Source: Hyphomicrobiales bacterium
GTDB taxonomy: Bacteria > Pseudomonadota > Alphaproteobacteria > Rhizobiales > Ancalomicrobiaceae
Direction of reading: 5' to 3'
DNA: 64,000 nt
Assembly: GCA_021286855.1 (NCBI GenBank)
Contig: JAJTBO010000011.1
Location: 44,763-108,762 of the forward strand
Shown here: piece by piece, positions 1 through 8,667 of the stretch
Position numbering within the stretch: position 1 is the first letter of the stretch
Layout: every line of letters starts with the position of its first letter
Position numbers and translations under genes: made by a program
The notes under the pieces: model-generated
The model's input: the letters and a program-made list of their open reading frames with translations, nothing else
Databases searched by the model: none
What the model was told of the DNA's origin: nothing

Positions 1-1
1 C

Positions 2-82
2 GACGCCAACACCTCGGGCAACGGCTGGGGCGCGCCCGGCTGGGGCGGTCCGGGTTGGGGCGGCCCCGGCTGGGGTTGGTGA
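2..82 (+). CDS. Gly/Trp-rich protein, C-terminal fragment
   Basis: This is the last 26 codons of a gene that starts before the window and ends at a TGA at 80-82. The residues are almost entirely GW, GG and PG repeats, the same low-complexity style as the complete protein at 203-586, so the two look like tandem paralogues. Only the tail is visible, so no function can be given. Confidence 0.55.
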   Translation, partial: DANTSGNGWGAPGWGGPGWGGPGWGW

Positions 83-202
83 TCTCGGACGAACGGGCGG
101 GCGCGTCGGCGTCCGCCCGGTTCCGCGAACCCGTCTGAAACGCGTCGGCGTCGCGACCCCGCGGGTCGCCGACGACGGTCGCGGACACGAGGAGACGACG
201 AC

Positions 203-586
203 ATGAAGGGCATCGGCAGACTGTTGGCGGGCGCGGTCCTCGCGGCCGCGCTTCTCGCCCCGGCCTCGGCCTCGGCGCAATGGTGGGGCGGATCGCCCTG
301 GGGCGGCGGCCCGATGGGCGGCGGCCCCTGGGGCGCGCCCGGATGGGGCGGCTATCCGGGTCTGGGCTATCCCGGCCTCGGCTTCTCGCCGTGGGGCTCC
401 GGCCTCGGGCGCTCCAACTTCAATTTCTCCACCGACATGTCGGGCTGGGGCAACGGTCTCGGCAACGGCTGGGGCTCGCCCTGGGGCGGCGGCCCGTGGG
501 GCGGATCGCCCTGGGGCGGGACCCCGTGGGGCGGCGGTCCCTGGGGCGGAAGCCCCTGGGGCGGTGGTCCCTGGCGCGGTTGGTGA
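203..586 (+). CDS. Secreted glycine/tryptophan-rich repeat protein
   Basis: A 127-aa protein of unknown function. Residues 1-25 form a clear Sec signal peptide ending in ASASA before QWW. The mature chain is built of PWGG and GWGG repeats with one less repetitive stretch near the middle (SNFNFSTDMSG). Such composition points to an exported, aggregation-prone or wall-associated protein, but this is inference. A GAGGAG ribosome-binding site lies about nine bases before the ATG. The gene follows a paralogous tail (2-82) and precedes a TPR, ParA and coiled-coil set on the same strand. The last of those also ends in a GWGG-containing tail, which hints that the genes act together. Confidence 0.75.
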   Translation: MKGIGRLLAGAVLAAALLAPASASAQWWGGSPWGGGPMGGGPWGAPGWGGYPGLGYPGLGFSPWGSGLGRSNFNFSTDMSGWGNGLGNGWGSPWGGGPWGGSPWGGTPWGGGPWGGSPWGGGPWRGW

Positions 587-659
587 GATCGCCCCCGCGG
601 CGGCGACCGGCCTCGGCCGGCTCGTCGCCGCCGTCGCCTTCGAAAGACGAGGTCAAACG

Positions 660-1289
660 ATGCTCGCACGTCTCTTCACGCGCCTGTTCTGGGCCGCCGT
701 CTTCTTCGCCCTCGGCGTCTGGGCCTCGCCCCGACTGCCGGGTCTGAACGGGATCCTCGATCGAAGCTTCGCCGAGGCGAAGACCCGCGCCGTGGCGCTG
801 TGGGAATGGTCGGAGGACAATCTGACGCCCGGCGGGCGCCTGCGCGTCGCCGCGCCGGCGCCTTCCGCGTCGAGCGCTCCGCCGCCGTCGCCGCCCGCGC
901 CGGTTCGGGTCGAAAAGCCGGTCGCAGCAGCGCCCGTCGCGCCGCCGCCGCCGACGACGCCGAAGCCGACCGCGGCCGCCGAGACCGCCTCGGTCGAGGC
1001 CGCTCGCGCCGCCGCCGCGCGGGGCGACGTCGCGGGCGCGGTCCGCGTCTACGAGGCGGTGCTGGTCGACCGACCGAACGACGCCGCCGCCGCCGGCGAA
1101 CTCGGCAACGTGCTCTGGTCGAACGGCCGCACCAAGGACGCCGCCGCCGCCTATCATCGCGCCGCGCTGGCGCTCATCGCCGGCGGACGCGCGGCGGAGG
1201 CGCGGGCGCTCGTCGATCCGGTCAGGCGCGGCGATCCGAGCCTCGCCGACGACCTCGAGCGGAGGCTCGCCCGAGCGGGGACGCCATGA
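660..1289 (+). CDS. Membrane-anchored TPR-like protein
   Basis: A 209-aa protein. The ATG at 660 is chosen because it follows a GACGAGG ribosome-binding site and puts a hydrophobic anchor (about residues 7-23, FWAAVFFALGVWA) at the N-terminus. The open frame extends upstream but would overlap the previous gene. After the anchor comes a long Pro/Ala linker (about 55-105), then a helical C-terminal part with TPR-like spacing (AARGDVAGAVRVYEAVL, NVLWSNGRTKDAAAAYHRA). TPR modules mediate protein-protein contacts. The stop overlaps the start of the ParA-like gene (ATGA), so the two are probably translationally coupled. Confidence 0.65.
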   Translation: MLARLFTRLFWAAVFFALGVWASPRLPGLNGILDRSFAEAKTRAVALWEWSEDNLTPGGRLRVAAPAPSASSAPPPSPPAPVRVEKPVAAAPVAPPPPTTPKPTAAAETASVEAARAAAARGDVAGAVRVYEAVLVDRPNDAAAAGELGNVLWSNGRTKDAAAAYHRAALALIAGGRAAEARALVDPVRRGDPSLADDLERRLARAGTP

Positions 1290-2035
1290 GCAAGGCGAAG
1301 TCCGCCAAGGGGGCGAAGAAACGTCGGAAGACGACCGTCGCGCTGCCCGCCGACGGCCGTTTCCTCGTCGTCGCCAATCTCAAGGGCGGCTCGGGCAAGA
1401 GCACGCTCGCCTTCAATCTGGCGGTGTTCCTCGCCGGCCGCGGCGTGTCTCTCCGCCTGATCGATCTCGATCCGCAGAAGACCCTGACCGATCTCGTCGC
1501 GGTGCGCGAGGAGCTCGACCTCGTCCCCGGCCTGCCGCGTCCCGAGCCGGCGCTGCGGCCGAGCGACGACGCCGCGGCGTGGACCGTGGTCGACGTCGGC
1601 GCGGCCGACCGCGACGGCATGATGGCGGCGATCGGACGAGCCGATCTGGTCCTGGTGCCGGTGCTGCCGGGTCAGGCCGACGTCTGGGCGACCGAACGCC
1701 ATCTCGTCGCGGTCGATGCGGTCAGGCCGGACCATTGCGCCGTCCGTCTGGTCCTCAATCGGGCCGATCCGGGCGAGACGACGCGCGAGACCCGCGAGGC
1801 GATCGAGGCGCTCGGCGAACTCGCCCGCCGCCGTCGCGCCGCCGCGGTTCTGCCGACCCGCCTGTCGCGCCGCATCGCCTTCTGCCGCTCGCTCTCCGAG
1901 GGCTGCGCGATCTTCGAACTCGACGCCAAGTCGAAGGCGACCGCAGAATTCGAGGCGCTGACCGCGGCGATCTTCGCCGACCCTGCGATCTCAGCCGCTC
2001 GCCCGACCCGCCCGCTCGCCGAGGCCCGCCGATGA
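1286..2035 (+). CDS. ParA/MinD-family ATPase
   Basis: A 249-aa P-loop ATPase. After a basic tail of about 20 residues comes the deviant Walker A motif KGGSGKST (residues 33-40, including the signature lysine K33), then the A' region LIDLDPQ (59-64) and a Walker B-like VVDVGAAD. These are hallmarks of ParA/Soj/MinD proteins, which use ATP-dependent dimerisation to position DNA or protein complexes. There is no ParB partner or obvious centromere site nearby, so plasmid or chromosome partition is unlikely. Its partners are more plausibly the TPR protein before it and the coiled-coil membrane protein after it, with both of which it overlaps by ATGA. The true start (1286) was set by the overlap and by the domain boundary. 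Confidence 0.8.
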   Translation: MSKAKSAKGAKKRRKTTVALPADGRFLVVANLKGGSGKSTLAFNLAVFLAGRGVSLRLIDLDPQKTLTDLVAVREELDLVPGLPRPEPALRPSDDAAAWTVVDVGAADRDGMMAAIGRADLVLVPVLPGQADVWATERHLVAVDAVRPDHCAVRLVLNRADPGETTRETREAIEALGELARRRRAAAVLPTRLSRRIAFCRSLSEGCAIFELDAKSKATAEFEALTAAIFADPAISAARPTRPLAEARR

Positions 2036-2598
2036 CCGTGAAGACCAAGCCGCCGCTCGAGAACGACTATCCGGCCCAGATCTACCGGCGCGAGCCCGAG
2101 CCCTATCATCCGCCGGAATATCTGCCCTATCTCGACAAGGCGGTCGAGGCGGTCCGGTCGTTGAAGCTGATCGTCTTCGGGCTGCTCGCCGGCACGCTGT
2201 TGATGGCGCTCTACGGCTTCTTTCTGATCTGGCAGCTGACCCACGACAGCCACCGCATGGTCGAGCAGACCGTGCGGATGGCCGAGGAGATGGTGGCGAT
2301 CCGCGCCTCGATGGACGGCATGAGCCGCAACATCGACGCGATGCGCGGCAATCTCGGCGAGGTGCGCGACAGCATGCGCACGATGAACGACAGCGTCGGC
2401 GCGATGAACGCCTCGGTCGCCCACATGGCCGGCTCGGTCGGCCTGATTCAGCACTCGACGAGCAATCTCGACCGGTCCTTCGGACCGGCGATGGGGATGA
2501 TGAACTCCTTCATCCCCTTCGGCTGGGGCGGCAACACCTGGCGCGGCGCGCCGCCCTACGCCCCGCCGCCGCCGATCGCGGCCGCGCCGGGGCGCTGA
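2032..2598 (+). CDS. Membrane-anchored coiled-coil protein, unknown function
   Basis: A 188-aa protein starting at an ATG that overlaps the stop of the ParA-like gene. One transmembrane helix is visible near residues 45-68 (LIVFGLLAGTLLMALYGFFLI). It is followed by about 70 residues of heptad-like repeats rich in M, R, D and S (MAEEMVAIRASMDGMSRNID and similar) that should form a coiled coil. The tail contains FGWGGNTW and a proline run, recalling the GW-rich proteins upstream. It is probably the inner-membrane partner of the ParA-like ATPase. No family is recognised. Confidence 0.65.
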   Translation: MTVKTKPPLENDYPAQIYRREPEPYHPPEYLPYLDKAVEAVRSLKLIVFGLLAGTLLMALYGFFLIWQLTHDSHRMVEQTVRMAEEMVAIRASMDGMSRNIDAMRGNLGEVRDSMRTMNDSVGAMNASVAHMAGSVGLIQHSTSNLDRSFGPAMGMMNSFIPFGWGGNTWRGAPPYAPPPPIAAAPGR

Positions 2599-2604
2599 GG
2601 CGGA

Positions 2605-3000
2605 TCAGCGCTTGCAGGAGGCGTAGGCTTCGGTGGTCGCCGAATACCACGCGTCGGGCACCTGACGGTTCTCGTCGACCTTGACGATCTCCTCGTCCGT
2701 GACCGGCTTCATCGCGCGGGTCGAGGCGCACTGGCAGGCGTCGACGATCTTCTGCTGCTTGGCGGAAATGATGTTCGCCGCCTTGCTCTTGGCCTTGGCG
2801 TCGGCTTTTTCGTCCGGCTTGTCGGCGTCGAAGTCTTCCTTGGCGGCTTCCTGATAGACGCAGGCGTCGAGCAGGATGCGCCGCACCAACTCGCGCGACG
2901 CCTTGGACTGCGGGATCGTCTCCGCAGCCGCCGCATCGAAGGCGAAGAGCGCGAGAACGGCGACGGAAGCGGCGCGAAGGACGGCGACGGCGCGAGCCAT
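2605..3000 (-). CDS. Small secreted protein, unknown function
   Basis: A 131-aa protein with a signal peptide (about residues 1-26, ending in DAAAA). The mature part is hydrophilic with a lysine/aspartate-rich stretch (DADKPDEKADAKAKSKAAN) and four Cys residues (ACVYQE, ACQCAS, SCKR) that could form disulfides in the periplasm. It ends convergently, six bases from the coiled-coil gene. No family is recognised. Confidence 0.6.
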   Translation of the reverse strand: MARAVAVLRAASVAVLALFAFDAAAAETIPQSKASRELVRRILLDACVYQEAAKEDFDADKPDEKADAKAKSKAANIISAKQQKIVDACQCASTRAMKPVTDEEIVKVDENRQVPDAWYSATTEAYASCKR

Positions 3001-3084
3001 GGAAGGTCTCCGGAAACGGGAAGGCGCGTCGGGCGACGCGGGGGAAGGGAGGAAATCCTCCGATACCTGCTCGGCCGTCCGCCC

Positions 3085-5202
3085 TCAAGTGCAAGGAGGT
3101 GACACGTCCCCCGGATTCCACCGTTCGATGCGCACCCGGTTGTCGTGGAAGGCCGCGCCGCCGTAAGGCGCCGCCTGATCCGCGCCGGTCAGGGAATTGA
3201 CGCCACGTCCGTCGGGATGCGCCGAGTTGGGATGGATCCCCTCGACCACAACCACGCCGCGCCGAATGCCGTCGAAGGCCTCCGCCGCGAGCCGCACCGC
3301 GCCGCGCGTATTGGCCAGACGGACCTCCTCGCCGTCGGCGATGCCGAGGGCGGCGAGATCGTCGGGGTGGATCTTGGCGCGCGGTCCCTTCTCCTTGGCC
3401 TGCGACGTCGCCGTCTCGGTGAAGGTGGAATTCAGGAAATTGCGCGCCGGCGGCGTCACCAGACGGAAGGGATGCTCGGCGTCGGCCGTCTCGATCACGT
3501 CCCACTGGTCGGGAAGACGCGGCATCTCGGCCCACGGCCCCATCGGTCCGTCGTTTTCGGCGACGATCTTCGTCCACTCCGGCGCGAAACGGAACTTGCC
3601 GTCGGGATGGCCGAAGCCGTCGAGGAAATGCGCCTGTTCGAACGGCGGCTGGCAATCGACCAACGGCCGATCCGTCAGCGCGTCGAACGTGCCGAAGCCC
3701 CCCTCACGCAGCATGAAGTCGACGTGTTCACGCGCCGTCATCTCGAAGCCGGGGTGGGCGACGCCGAGGCGCTCGGCCAATTCGCAGACGACGAAATGAT
3801 TCTCGCGCGCCTCGCCCGGCGGCTCGATCAGCTTCGGGCCGAGCAGCAGATACTGGTTGCCGCCGCCCTTGTAGAGGTCGTCGTGTTCGAGGAAGGTCGT
3901 CGCCGGCAGGACGATGTCGGCCATCTCTGCGGTGTCGGTCATGAACTGCTCGTGGACCGCGACGAAGAGGTCGTCGCGAGAGAAGCCCGCCCTCACCTTC
4001 TCCTGGTCCGGCGCGACCGACATCGGGTTGGTGTTCTGGATCAGCATCGCCGCGACCTTGGCCCCGTGCTTCAACGAGGCCGGATCACCGGTCAGGATCG
4101 CCCCGATCCGGCTCTGGTCGAGCCGGCGCACGCCGGGATCGAGGAGATCGCGTCCCTCGACGAGGCTCTTGTCGATCTTGAAGATCGCGCCGTTGTTGTG
4201 GAAGGCGCCGCCGCCCTCGTGCCGCCAATTGCCGGCGACGACGGGGATGGAGCTCGCCGCATGCATCGCGACCGCGCCGTTGCGCTGGCGCGAGAAGCCG
4301 TAACCGAGCCGGAAGAAGGTCTTCGGCGTCGTGCCGATCAGCTTCGCGAAGGCCTCGATCTCGGCCGCCGGCACGCCGCAGATCGCTTCGGCCCAGGCCG
4401 GCGTGCGGGTCGCGAGATGCGCCTCGAACTCGGCCGGCACGTCGGAATAGTTCGCCAGATAATCGCGATCGGCGAGGCCGTCGCGGAAGAGGACGTGCAT
4501 CACCGCGCAGGCGAGAGCCGCATCGGTGCCGGGCCGGACGATCAGCGCGACGTCGGCCTGTTCCATCGTCGGGGTGCGATAGACGTCGACGACGGCGATC
4601 TTGGCGCCGCGCTCCTTGCGGGCGCGGATCGCGTGCGTCATCACGTTGACCTGGGTCGCGACCGCATTGGTGCCCCAGATCACCACGAAATCCGACTTCG
4701 CCATTTCGCGCGGATCCGCGCCGGTGAGCCGTCCGGTCCCGGCGATCCAGCCCGGCCAGGCGAGCGCGGTGCAGATCGTGCCGTATTCCTCGGAATATTT
4801 CTTGGCGCGGCGCAGGCGGTGGATGCCGTCGCGTTGCACCTGCCCCATCGTGCCGGCGTAATAGTAGGGCCAGACGCTCTCCGCGCCGTGGGCGGCCTCC
4901 GCCTTCAGGAATTCCTCGGCGATCCTGTCGAGCGCCTCGTTCCAGCCGATCTCGCGGAACTGCCTCGATCCCTTCGGGCCGGTCCGAAGCAGCGGCTTCA
5001 GGAGACGCTTCGGCGAATGGACGCGCTCGGCGTAGCGCGCCACCTTCGCGCAGATCACGCCGGCCGTGTAGCTGTTCTCGGTCGAACCGCGGACGCGGCC
5101 GATGGTGCGCTCGTCGAGCACGTCGACCTCGAGGCTGCAGGTCGAGGGGCAGTCGTGCGGACAGGTGGTGCGCCCGATGCGCGGGAAGATCGTCTCGTTC
5201 AT
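3085..5202 (-). CDS. Molybdopterin-dependent oxidoreductase, single-subunit type
   Basis: A 705-aa enzyme of the DMSO reductase superfamily, which carries a bis-MGD molybdenum cofactor. A [4Fe-4S] binding motif is present at the N-terminus: C14, C18 and C22 in CPHDCPSTC, then C51 in GVICAK. The middle part has the usual molybdopterin-binding stretches (FVVIWGTNAVATQ, IQNTNPMSVAPDQ, DIVLPATTFLEHDD). The C-terminal about 120 residues form the dinucleotide-binding domain (RLVTPPARNFLNST, VRLANTRGAVRL, GVNSLTGADQAAPYGGAAFH). There is no Tat signal and no adjacent iron-sulfur or membrane subunit, so it is probably cytoplasmic and takes electrons from a soluble carrier. The substrate cannot be told from sequence. 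A GAGG ribosome-binding site precedes the ATG. Confidence 0.85.
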   Translation of the reverse strand: MNETIFPRIGRTTCPHDCPSTCSLEVDVLDERTIGRVRGSTENSYTAGVICAKVARYAERVHSPKRLLKPLLRTGPKGSRQFREIGWNEALDRIAEEFLKAEAAHGAESVWPYYYAGTMGQVQRDGIHRLRRAKKYSEEYGTICTALAWPGWIAGTGRLTGADPREMAKSDFVVIWGTNAVATQVNVMTHAIRARKERGAKIAVVDVYRTPTMEQADVALIVRPGTDAALACAVMHVLFRDGLADRDYLANYSDVPAEFEAHLATRTPAWAEAICGVPAAEIEAFAKLIGTTPKTFFRLGYGFSRQRNGAVAMHAASSIPVVAGNWRHEGGGAFHNNGAIFKIDKSLVEGRDLLDPGVRRLDQSRIGAILTGDPASLKHGAKVAAMLIQNTNPMSVAPDQEKVRAGFSRDDLFVAVHEQFMTDTAEMADIVLPATTFLEHDDLYKGGGNQYLLLGPKLIEPPGEARENHFVVCELAERLGVAHPGFEMTAREHVDFMLREGGFGTFDALTDRPLVDCQPPFEQAHFLDGFGHPDGKFRFAPEWTKIVAENDGPMGPWAEMPRLPDQWDVIETADAEHPFRLVTPPARNFLNSTFTETATSQAKEKGPRAKIHPDDLAALGIADGEEVRLANTRGAVRLAAEAFDGIRRGVVVVEGIHPNSAHPDGRGVNSLTGADQAAPYGGAAFHDNRVRIERWNPGDVSPPCT

Positions 5203-5319
5203 GGCGGCCTCGACGGCGAAAGGGCCGTGAGTATCGCAGGTCGCTTCGCGGCTCGGGAGGGGCGGCGGCGATGAAATTCTTCGAAGCTCTCGATCAGCGC
5301 CGTCGATCGGTCGGGACGC

Positions 5320-5583
5320 TCAATGGAACTTCGGCAGCAGCGGCACGTCGTCGAGCGACAGACCGGAGTTCATCAGCGCCCAGAGACCGGCGAAGACGAT
5401 TCCCGCCAACACCGTCGTCAGCGCCGCCTTGAGGAGGAGTTGCGGCCGCGCGGGGGCGGAGGCGGGGGTACCCGGCACGACGTCGCCGACCTCGCCCTGC
5501 GTCCGCACCTTCAGGGGCAGCACGACGAAGAGCGCCACCCACCAGATCACGAAATAGATGGCGATCGCCGTTCCGATCCGCAT
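5320..5583 (-). CDS. DUF1467 family membrane protein
   Basis: An 87-aa protein with two predicted membrane helices (about residues 5-25 and 52-70). The WWVALFVVLPLKVRTQGEVG segment with its basic loop is typical of the DUF1467 family. This family of unknown function often sits next to mce in Rhizobiales, and it does so here. Confidence 0.75.
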   Translation of the reverse strand: MRIGTAIAIYFVIWWVALFVVLPLKVRTQGEVGDVVPGTPASAPARPQLLLKAALTTVLAGIVFAGLWALMNSGLSLDDVPLLPKFH

Positions 5584-5636
5584 CGCGCCCCTCCCCGCTC
5601 GGCGGCCGTCGCGCCGCTCTTCGCCTCAGAATAGGA

Positions 5637-5673
5637 CGAAGGCGCCGGACGGGTCGAGCCGTCGGCGCCTTCG
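5637..5673 (-). terminator. Hairpin after mce
   Basis: An 11-bp inverted repeat CGAAGGCGCCG / CGGCGCCTTCG with a 15-base loop lies 25 bases past the mce stop. It has no good T tract, so it may be a weak terminator or an mRNA 3'-end hairpin. Confidence 0.35.
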
Positions 5674-5697
5674 ATCACGGTTTCGGCGAGCTCGGGG

Positions 5698-6102
5698 TCA
5701 GACCTGCTCGATCTCGACCAGGGTGCCGCAGAAGTCCTTCGGGTGGAGGAACAGCACCGGCTTGCCGTGCGCGCCGATCTTCGGCTCGCCGTTGCCGAGC
5801 ACGCGCGCGCCGTCGGCCTTCAGCTTGTCGCGGGCCGCGATGATGTCCTCGACCTCGTAGCAGACGTGATGGATGCCGCCGGCCGGGTTCTTCTCGACGA
5901 AGCCGGCGATGGTCGAGTTCTCGCCGAGTGGCTCCAGCAGCTCGATCTTGGTGTTCGGCAGCTGCACGAAGACCACGGTGACGCCGTGCGCCGGCTGCGG
6001 CAGCGGCTCGGAGACCTCGGCGCCGAGCGTGTCGCGATAGATCGCGGTGGCGGCGGCGAGATCCTTGACCGCGATCGCCACGTGATTGAGCCGTCCGATC
6101 AT
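5698..6102 (-). CDS. mce: Methylmalonyl-CoA epimerase
   Basis: A 134-aa vicinal-oxygen-chelate (glyoxalase-fold) enzyme that interconverts (2R)- and (2S)-methylmalonyl-CoA in propionyl-CoA breakdown. The start MIGRLNHVAIAVKDL with metal-ligand H7, the central GGIHHVCYEVEDI and the end FLHPKDFCGTLVEIEQV are all characteristic. Length is normal for the family. A GGAGGG ribosome-binding site precedes the ATG. It lies downstream of rnj on the same strand, an arrangement common in Rhizobiales. Confidence 0.92.
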   Translation of the reverse strand: MIGRLNHVAIAVKDLAAATAIYRDTLGAEVSEPLPQPAHGVTVVFVQLPNTKIELLEPLGENSTIAGFVEKNPAGGIHHVCYEVEDIIAARDKLKADGARVLGNGEPKIGAHGKPVLFLHPKDFCGTLVEIEQV

Positions 6103-6190
6103 GTGTTGCCCTCCAACGAGTTCGAAATCTCGGAAATGTCCCGTCTGGATTACGCGTCGGCGCGCGTCCCGTCCATGCCTCTCGCCTCCG

Positions 6191-7873
6191 TCAGATCACG
6201 GAGACGAGCACCTCGACGATCGGCTTCTTGCTCCAACGCTCGTTGACCGCGCCGCGCACGGCGCGCTTGACCGCGTCGCCGACGAGGGCGGCGTCCTTGC
6301 GCTTCGGCCGCGGCAGACCATCGAGGGTGGCGGACGCCGCCGTCTCGACGACGTCGCGGAACGCATGTCCGTAGGCGTCCTCCTCCGGCAGGCCGATCAG
6401 CGCGGCTTCCGGATCGGCGAGCGCATTGCCCTTCGCGTCGAGGGTCAGGGACACCACCACCACGCCGGCGAAGGAGGCCTTGCGCCGCGCCGCCGCGCCC
6501 GACTTGTCGGGCTCGGTCAGGAGCGAACCGTCGCGGAACAGCCGGCCGACGAAGACCTCGTCGACCTCCTCGACCGGTCCCGGCGCGAGGCGGAGCATCC
6601 GCCCGTTGAGGGCCCGCCCGATCTCCTTCACCCCGAGCGAGCGGGCGAAGTCGGCATGGACGGAGAGATGCAGCGCCTCGCCATGCACCGGCACCGACAC
6701 TTCGGGGCGCACCGCCTCGTAGAGCATCGCCATCTCGCCGCGACGCGGATGGCCGGAGACGTGGACGAGGCCGTCGCGATCGGTGACGATCTTCACGCCC
6801 TTGGCGGCGAGCGCGTTCATGATCGCGTTGACCGACTTCTCGTTGCCGGGGATCGTGCGCGAGGAGAAGATCATCGTGTCGCCGGCCGACATGGCGACGT
6901 GGCGGTGTTCGCCCGAGGCGATCCGCGCCAGCATGGCGCGGCTCTCGCCCTGGCTTCCGGTCAGCAGCGCCACCACCTTGTCGCGCGGCAGATAGCCGTA
7001 GGCCTCGTCGTCGAGGAAGGCCGGCAGCCCGTCGAGCAGGCCGCATTCCTTGGCGACGTCGATGGCGCGGCGCATGGCGCGGCCCATCACCACCAGATTG
7101 CGCTCCGCCTTCTCCGCCGCTTCGGCGACGGCGCGGATGCGGCCGATGTTCGAGGCGAAGGTGGTGACGCAGACCCGATGCGGCGCGGCCGCAACGATCT
7201 CGGCGAGCGACGCCGCGACCTCGCTCTCCGACGGGCTCGTCCCCTCGCGCAGCACATTGGTCGAATCGTTGATCAGCGCCCGGACGCCTTCGTCGCCGAT
7301 GGCGCGGAACCGATCGAAATCGGTGGTCCAGCCGGTCACCGGGGTCGCGTCGACCTTCCAGTCGCCGGTGTGGATCACCGTGCCGAGCGGGGTGCGGATG
7401 GCGAGGGAACAGGCCTCGGGGATCGAATGGGCGACCGAGACCGCCTCGATCTCGAAGTCGCCGAGCCGGAAGCGATCGCCGGCGGTGTAGAGCGTCACCG
7501 GGATCTCGGGCGCGCCGCCTTCCGCCGCGCCCTTGGCCTCGAGCAGGCCGGCGGCGAAGGGCGTCATGTAGAGCGGCGCCTTCAGGCGCGGCCACAGCTC
7601 CAGGATCGCGCCGAAGTGGTCCTCGTGCGCGTGGGTGATGACGATGCCGACGAGGTTCTTCCGCTCCTCCTCGATGAACCGCAGATCCGGAAAGATCAGG
7701 TCGACGCCGGGTTCGTCGAACTCCGAGGCGAAGGTGATGCCGAGATCGACCATCAGCCACTTGCGGTCGTCCTCCGGGCCGAAGCCGTAGAGGGCGCAGT
7801 TCATTCCGATTTCGCCGACCCCGCCGAGCGGCAGGAACACCAGTTCGTCACCCTTGCGGGCCTTCTTCGTCAT
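6191..7873 (-). CDS. rnj: Ribonuclease J
   Basis: A 560-aa metallo-beta-lactamase/beta-CASP ribonuclease that does 5'-3' exo- and endonucleolytic RNA processing. The zinc-binding motif HAHEDH is at residues 81-86 in ITHAHEDHFGA. It is followed by IHTGDWKVD, INDSTNVLREG, TTFASNIGRI and SGHPRRGEMAML, the standard beta-CASP landmarks. The start MTKKARKGDEL was chosen because its ATG overlaps the birA stop (ATGA). The open frame continues upstream only as a shadow of birA. Co-transcription with birA and the end of the nuo operon is therefore likely. Confidence 0.93.
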   Translation of the reverse strand: MTKKARKGDELVFLPLGGVGEIGMNCALYGFGPEDDRKWLMVDLGITFASEFDEPGVDLIFPDLRFIEEERKNLVGIVITHAHEDHFGAILELWPRLKAPLYMTPFAAGLLEAKGAAEGGAPEIPVTLYTAGDRFRLGDFEIEAVSVAHSIPEACSLAIRTPLGTVIHTGDWKVDATPVTGWTTDFDRFRAIGDEGVRALINDSTNVLREGTSPSESEVAASLAEIVAAAPHRVCVTTFASNIGRIRAVAEAAEKAERNLVVMGRAMRRAIDVAKECGLLDGLPAFLDDEAYGYLPRDKVVALLTGSQGESRAMLARIASGEHRHVAMSAGDTMIFSSRTIPGNEKSVNAIMNALAAKGVKIVTDRDGLVHVSGHPRRGEMAMLYEAVRPEVSVPVHGEALHLSVHADFARSLGVKEIGRALNGRMLRLAPGPVEEVDEVFVGRLFRDGSLLTEPDKSGAAARRKASFAGVVVVSLTLDAKGNALADPEAALIGLPEEDAYGHAFRDVVETAASATLDGLPRPKRKDAALVGDAVKRAVRGAVNERWSKKPIVEVLVSVI

Positions 7874-8667
7874 GATCCGTCCTTCTGGGCGGGAAAGAAC
7901 ACGTCTCCCGCAGAAATCTTCCGTCGCGAGCCGTCGGCGCGCGCCAACATCAGATGCCCGGCATCGTCGATGCCTTCGAAGACGCCTTCGTCCTCGCCCT
8001 CGACCAGCCGCACCCGGATCGCGCCGCCGAGCCCGACGGCGCGGGCGAGCCATGCCGACCGGATCGCCGGGAAGCCAGCGCCCTCGGCCCATTCGGCGAT
8101 GCGCGCGGCGAATGTCTCGCGCAGCGCCGCGAACAACGCCTCGGGGCGCACGTCGAAACCTTCGAGGAGCAGATTGGTCGCTGGGGTCTCGGTGCCGAAG
8201 GGATGATGCCGGCAGTTGACGCCGATGCCGACCGCGACCGCCGTGCGTCCGTCCGGGGTCCGCGCCGCCTCGAGCAGGATGCCGACGAACTTGCGTCCGC
8301 CGATCATCAGATCGTTCGGCCACTTCAGACCTGGTCGGCAGCGGCCTTCGGTCGCCGCTTCGACGGCGTCGGCGGTCGCAACGGCGCTGACGAAGGGCAG
8401 TTCGGGAAGGTGGTCGGGCAGGCCGGGATCGATCAACAGCGCCGAGGCGTAGAGATTGCCCGGCTCGGAGGTCCAGGCGCGGCCGCGCCGCGCTCGTCCG
8501 CCGGCCTGCGTCTCGGCGACGACCCAGACCCGCCCCGGATCACCGTGGCGGGCCAAGTCGAGCACGTCGAGATTGGTGGAGACGGTCGCGCCCTTGGGCG
8601 TCACCCGCCAGGACGCCGCTTCGGCGGAGGCCGACGACCGCCCCCCGCCGAACCGAGGGTCGGTCAT
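7870..8667 (-). CDS. birA: Biotin--[acetyl-CoA-carboxylase] ligase
   Basis: A 265-aa biotin protein ligase that activates biotin to biotinyl-AMP and attaches it to carboxylase carrier domains. The N-terminal ETQAGGRARRGRAWTSEPGN holds the biotin/ATP loop. LKWPNDLMIGGRKFVGILLE and VAVGIGVNC are the other core motifs. The DNA-binding winged helix of group II BirA is absent, so it is a pure ligase without repressor function. Its ATG overlaps the nuoN stop (TGATG) and its stop overlaps the rnj start, the usual order in alphaproteobacteria. Confidence 0.9.
   Translation of the reverse strand: MTDPRFGGGRSSASAEAASWRVTPKGATVSTNLDVLDLARHGDPGRVWVVAETQAGGRARRGRAWTSEPGNLYASALLIDPGLPDHLPELPFVSAVATADAVEAATEGRCRPGLKWPNDLMIGGRKFVGILLEAARTPDGRTAVAVGIGVNCRHHPFGTETPATNLLLEGFDVRPEALFAALRETFAARIAEWAEGAGFPAIRSAWLARAVGLGGAIRVRLVEGEDEGVFEGIDDAGHLMLARADGSRRKISAGDVFFPAQKDGS

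Noticed and set aside
270..580. Possible CRISPR or tandem DNA repeat array
   Set aside because: The repeats are short, unequal and in frame, encoding GW and PWGG units of one protein with a signal peptide. There are no spacers of constant length.
1286..2035. Plasmid partition locus
   Set aside because: No ParB gene, no repeated centromere-like sites and no replication gene are near the ParA-like ATPase.
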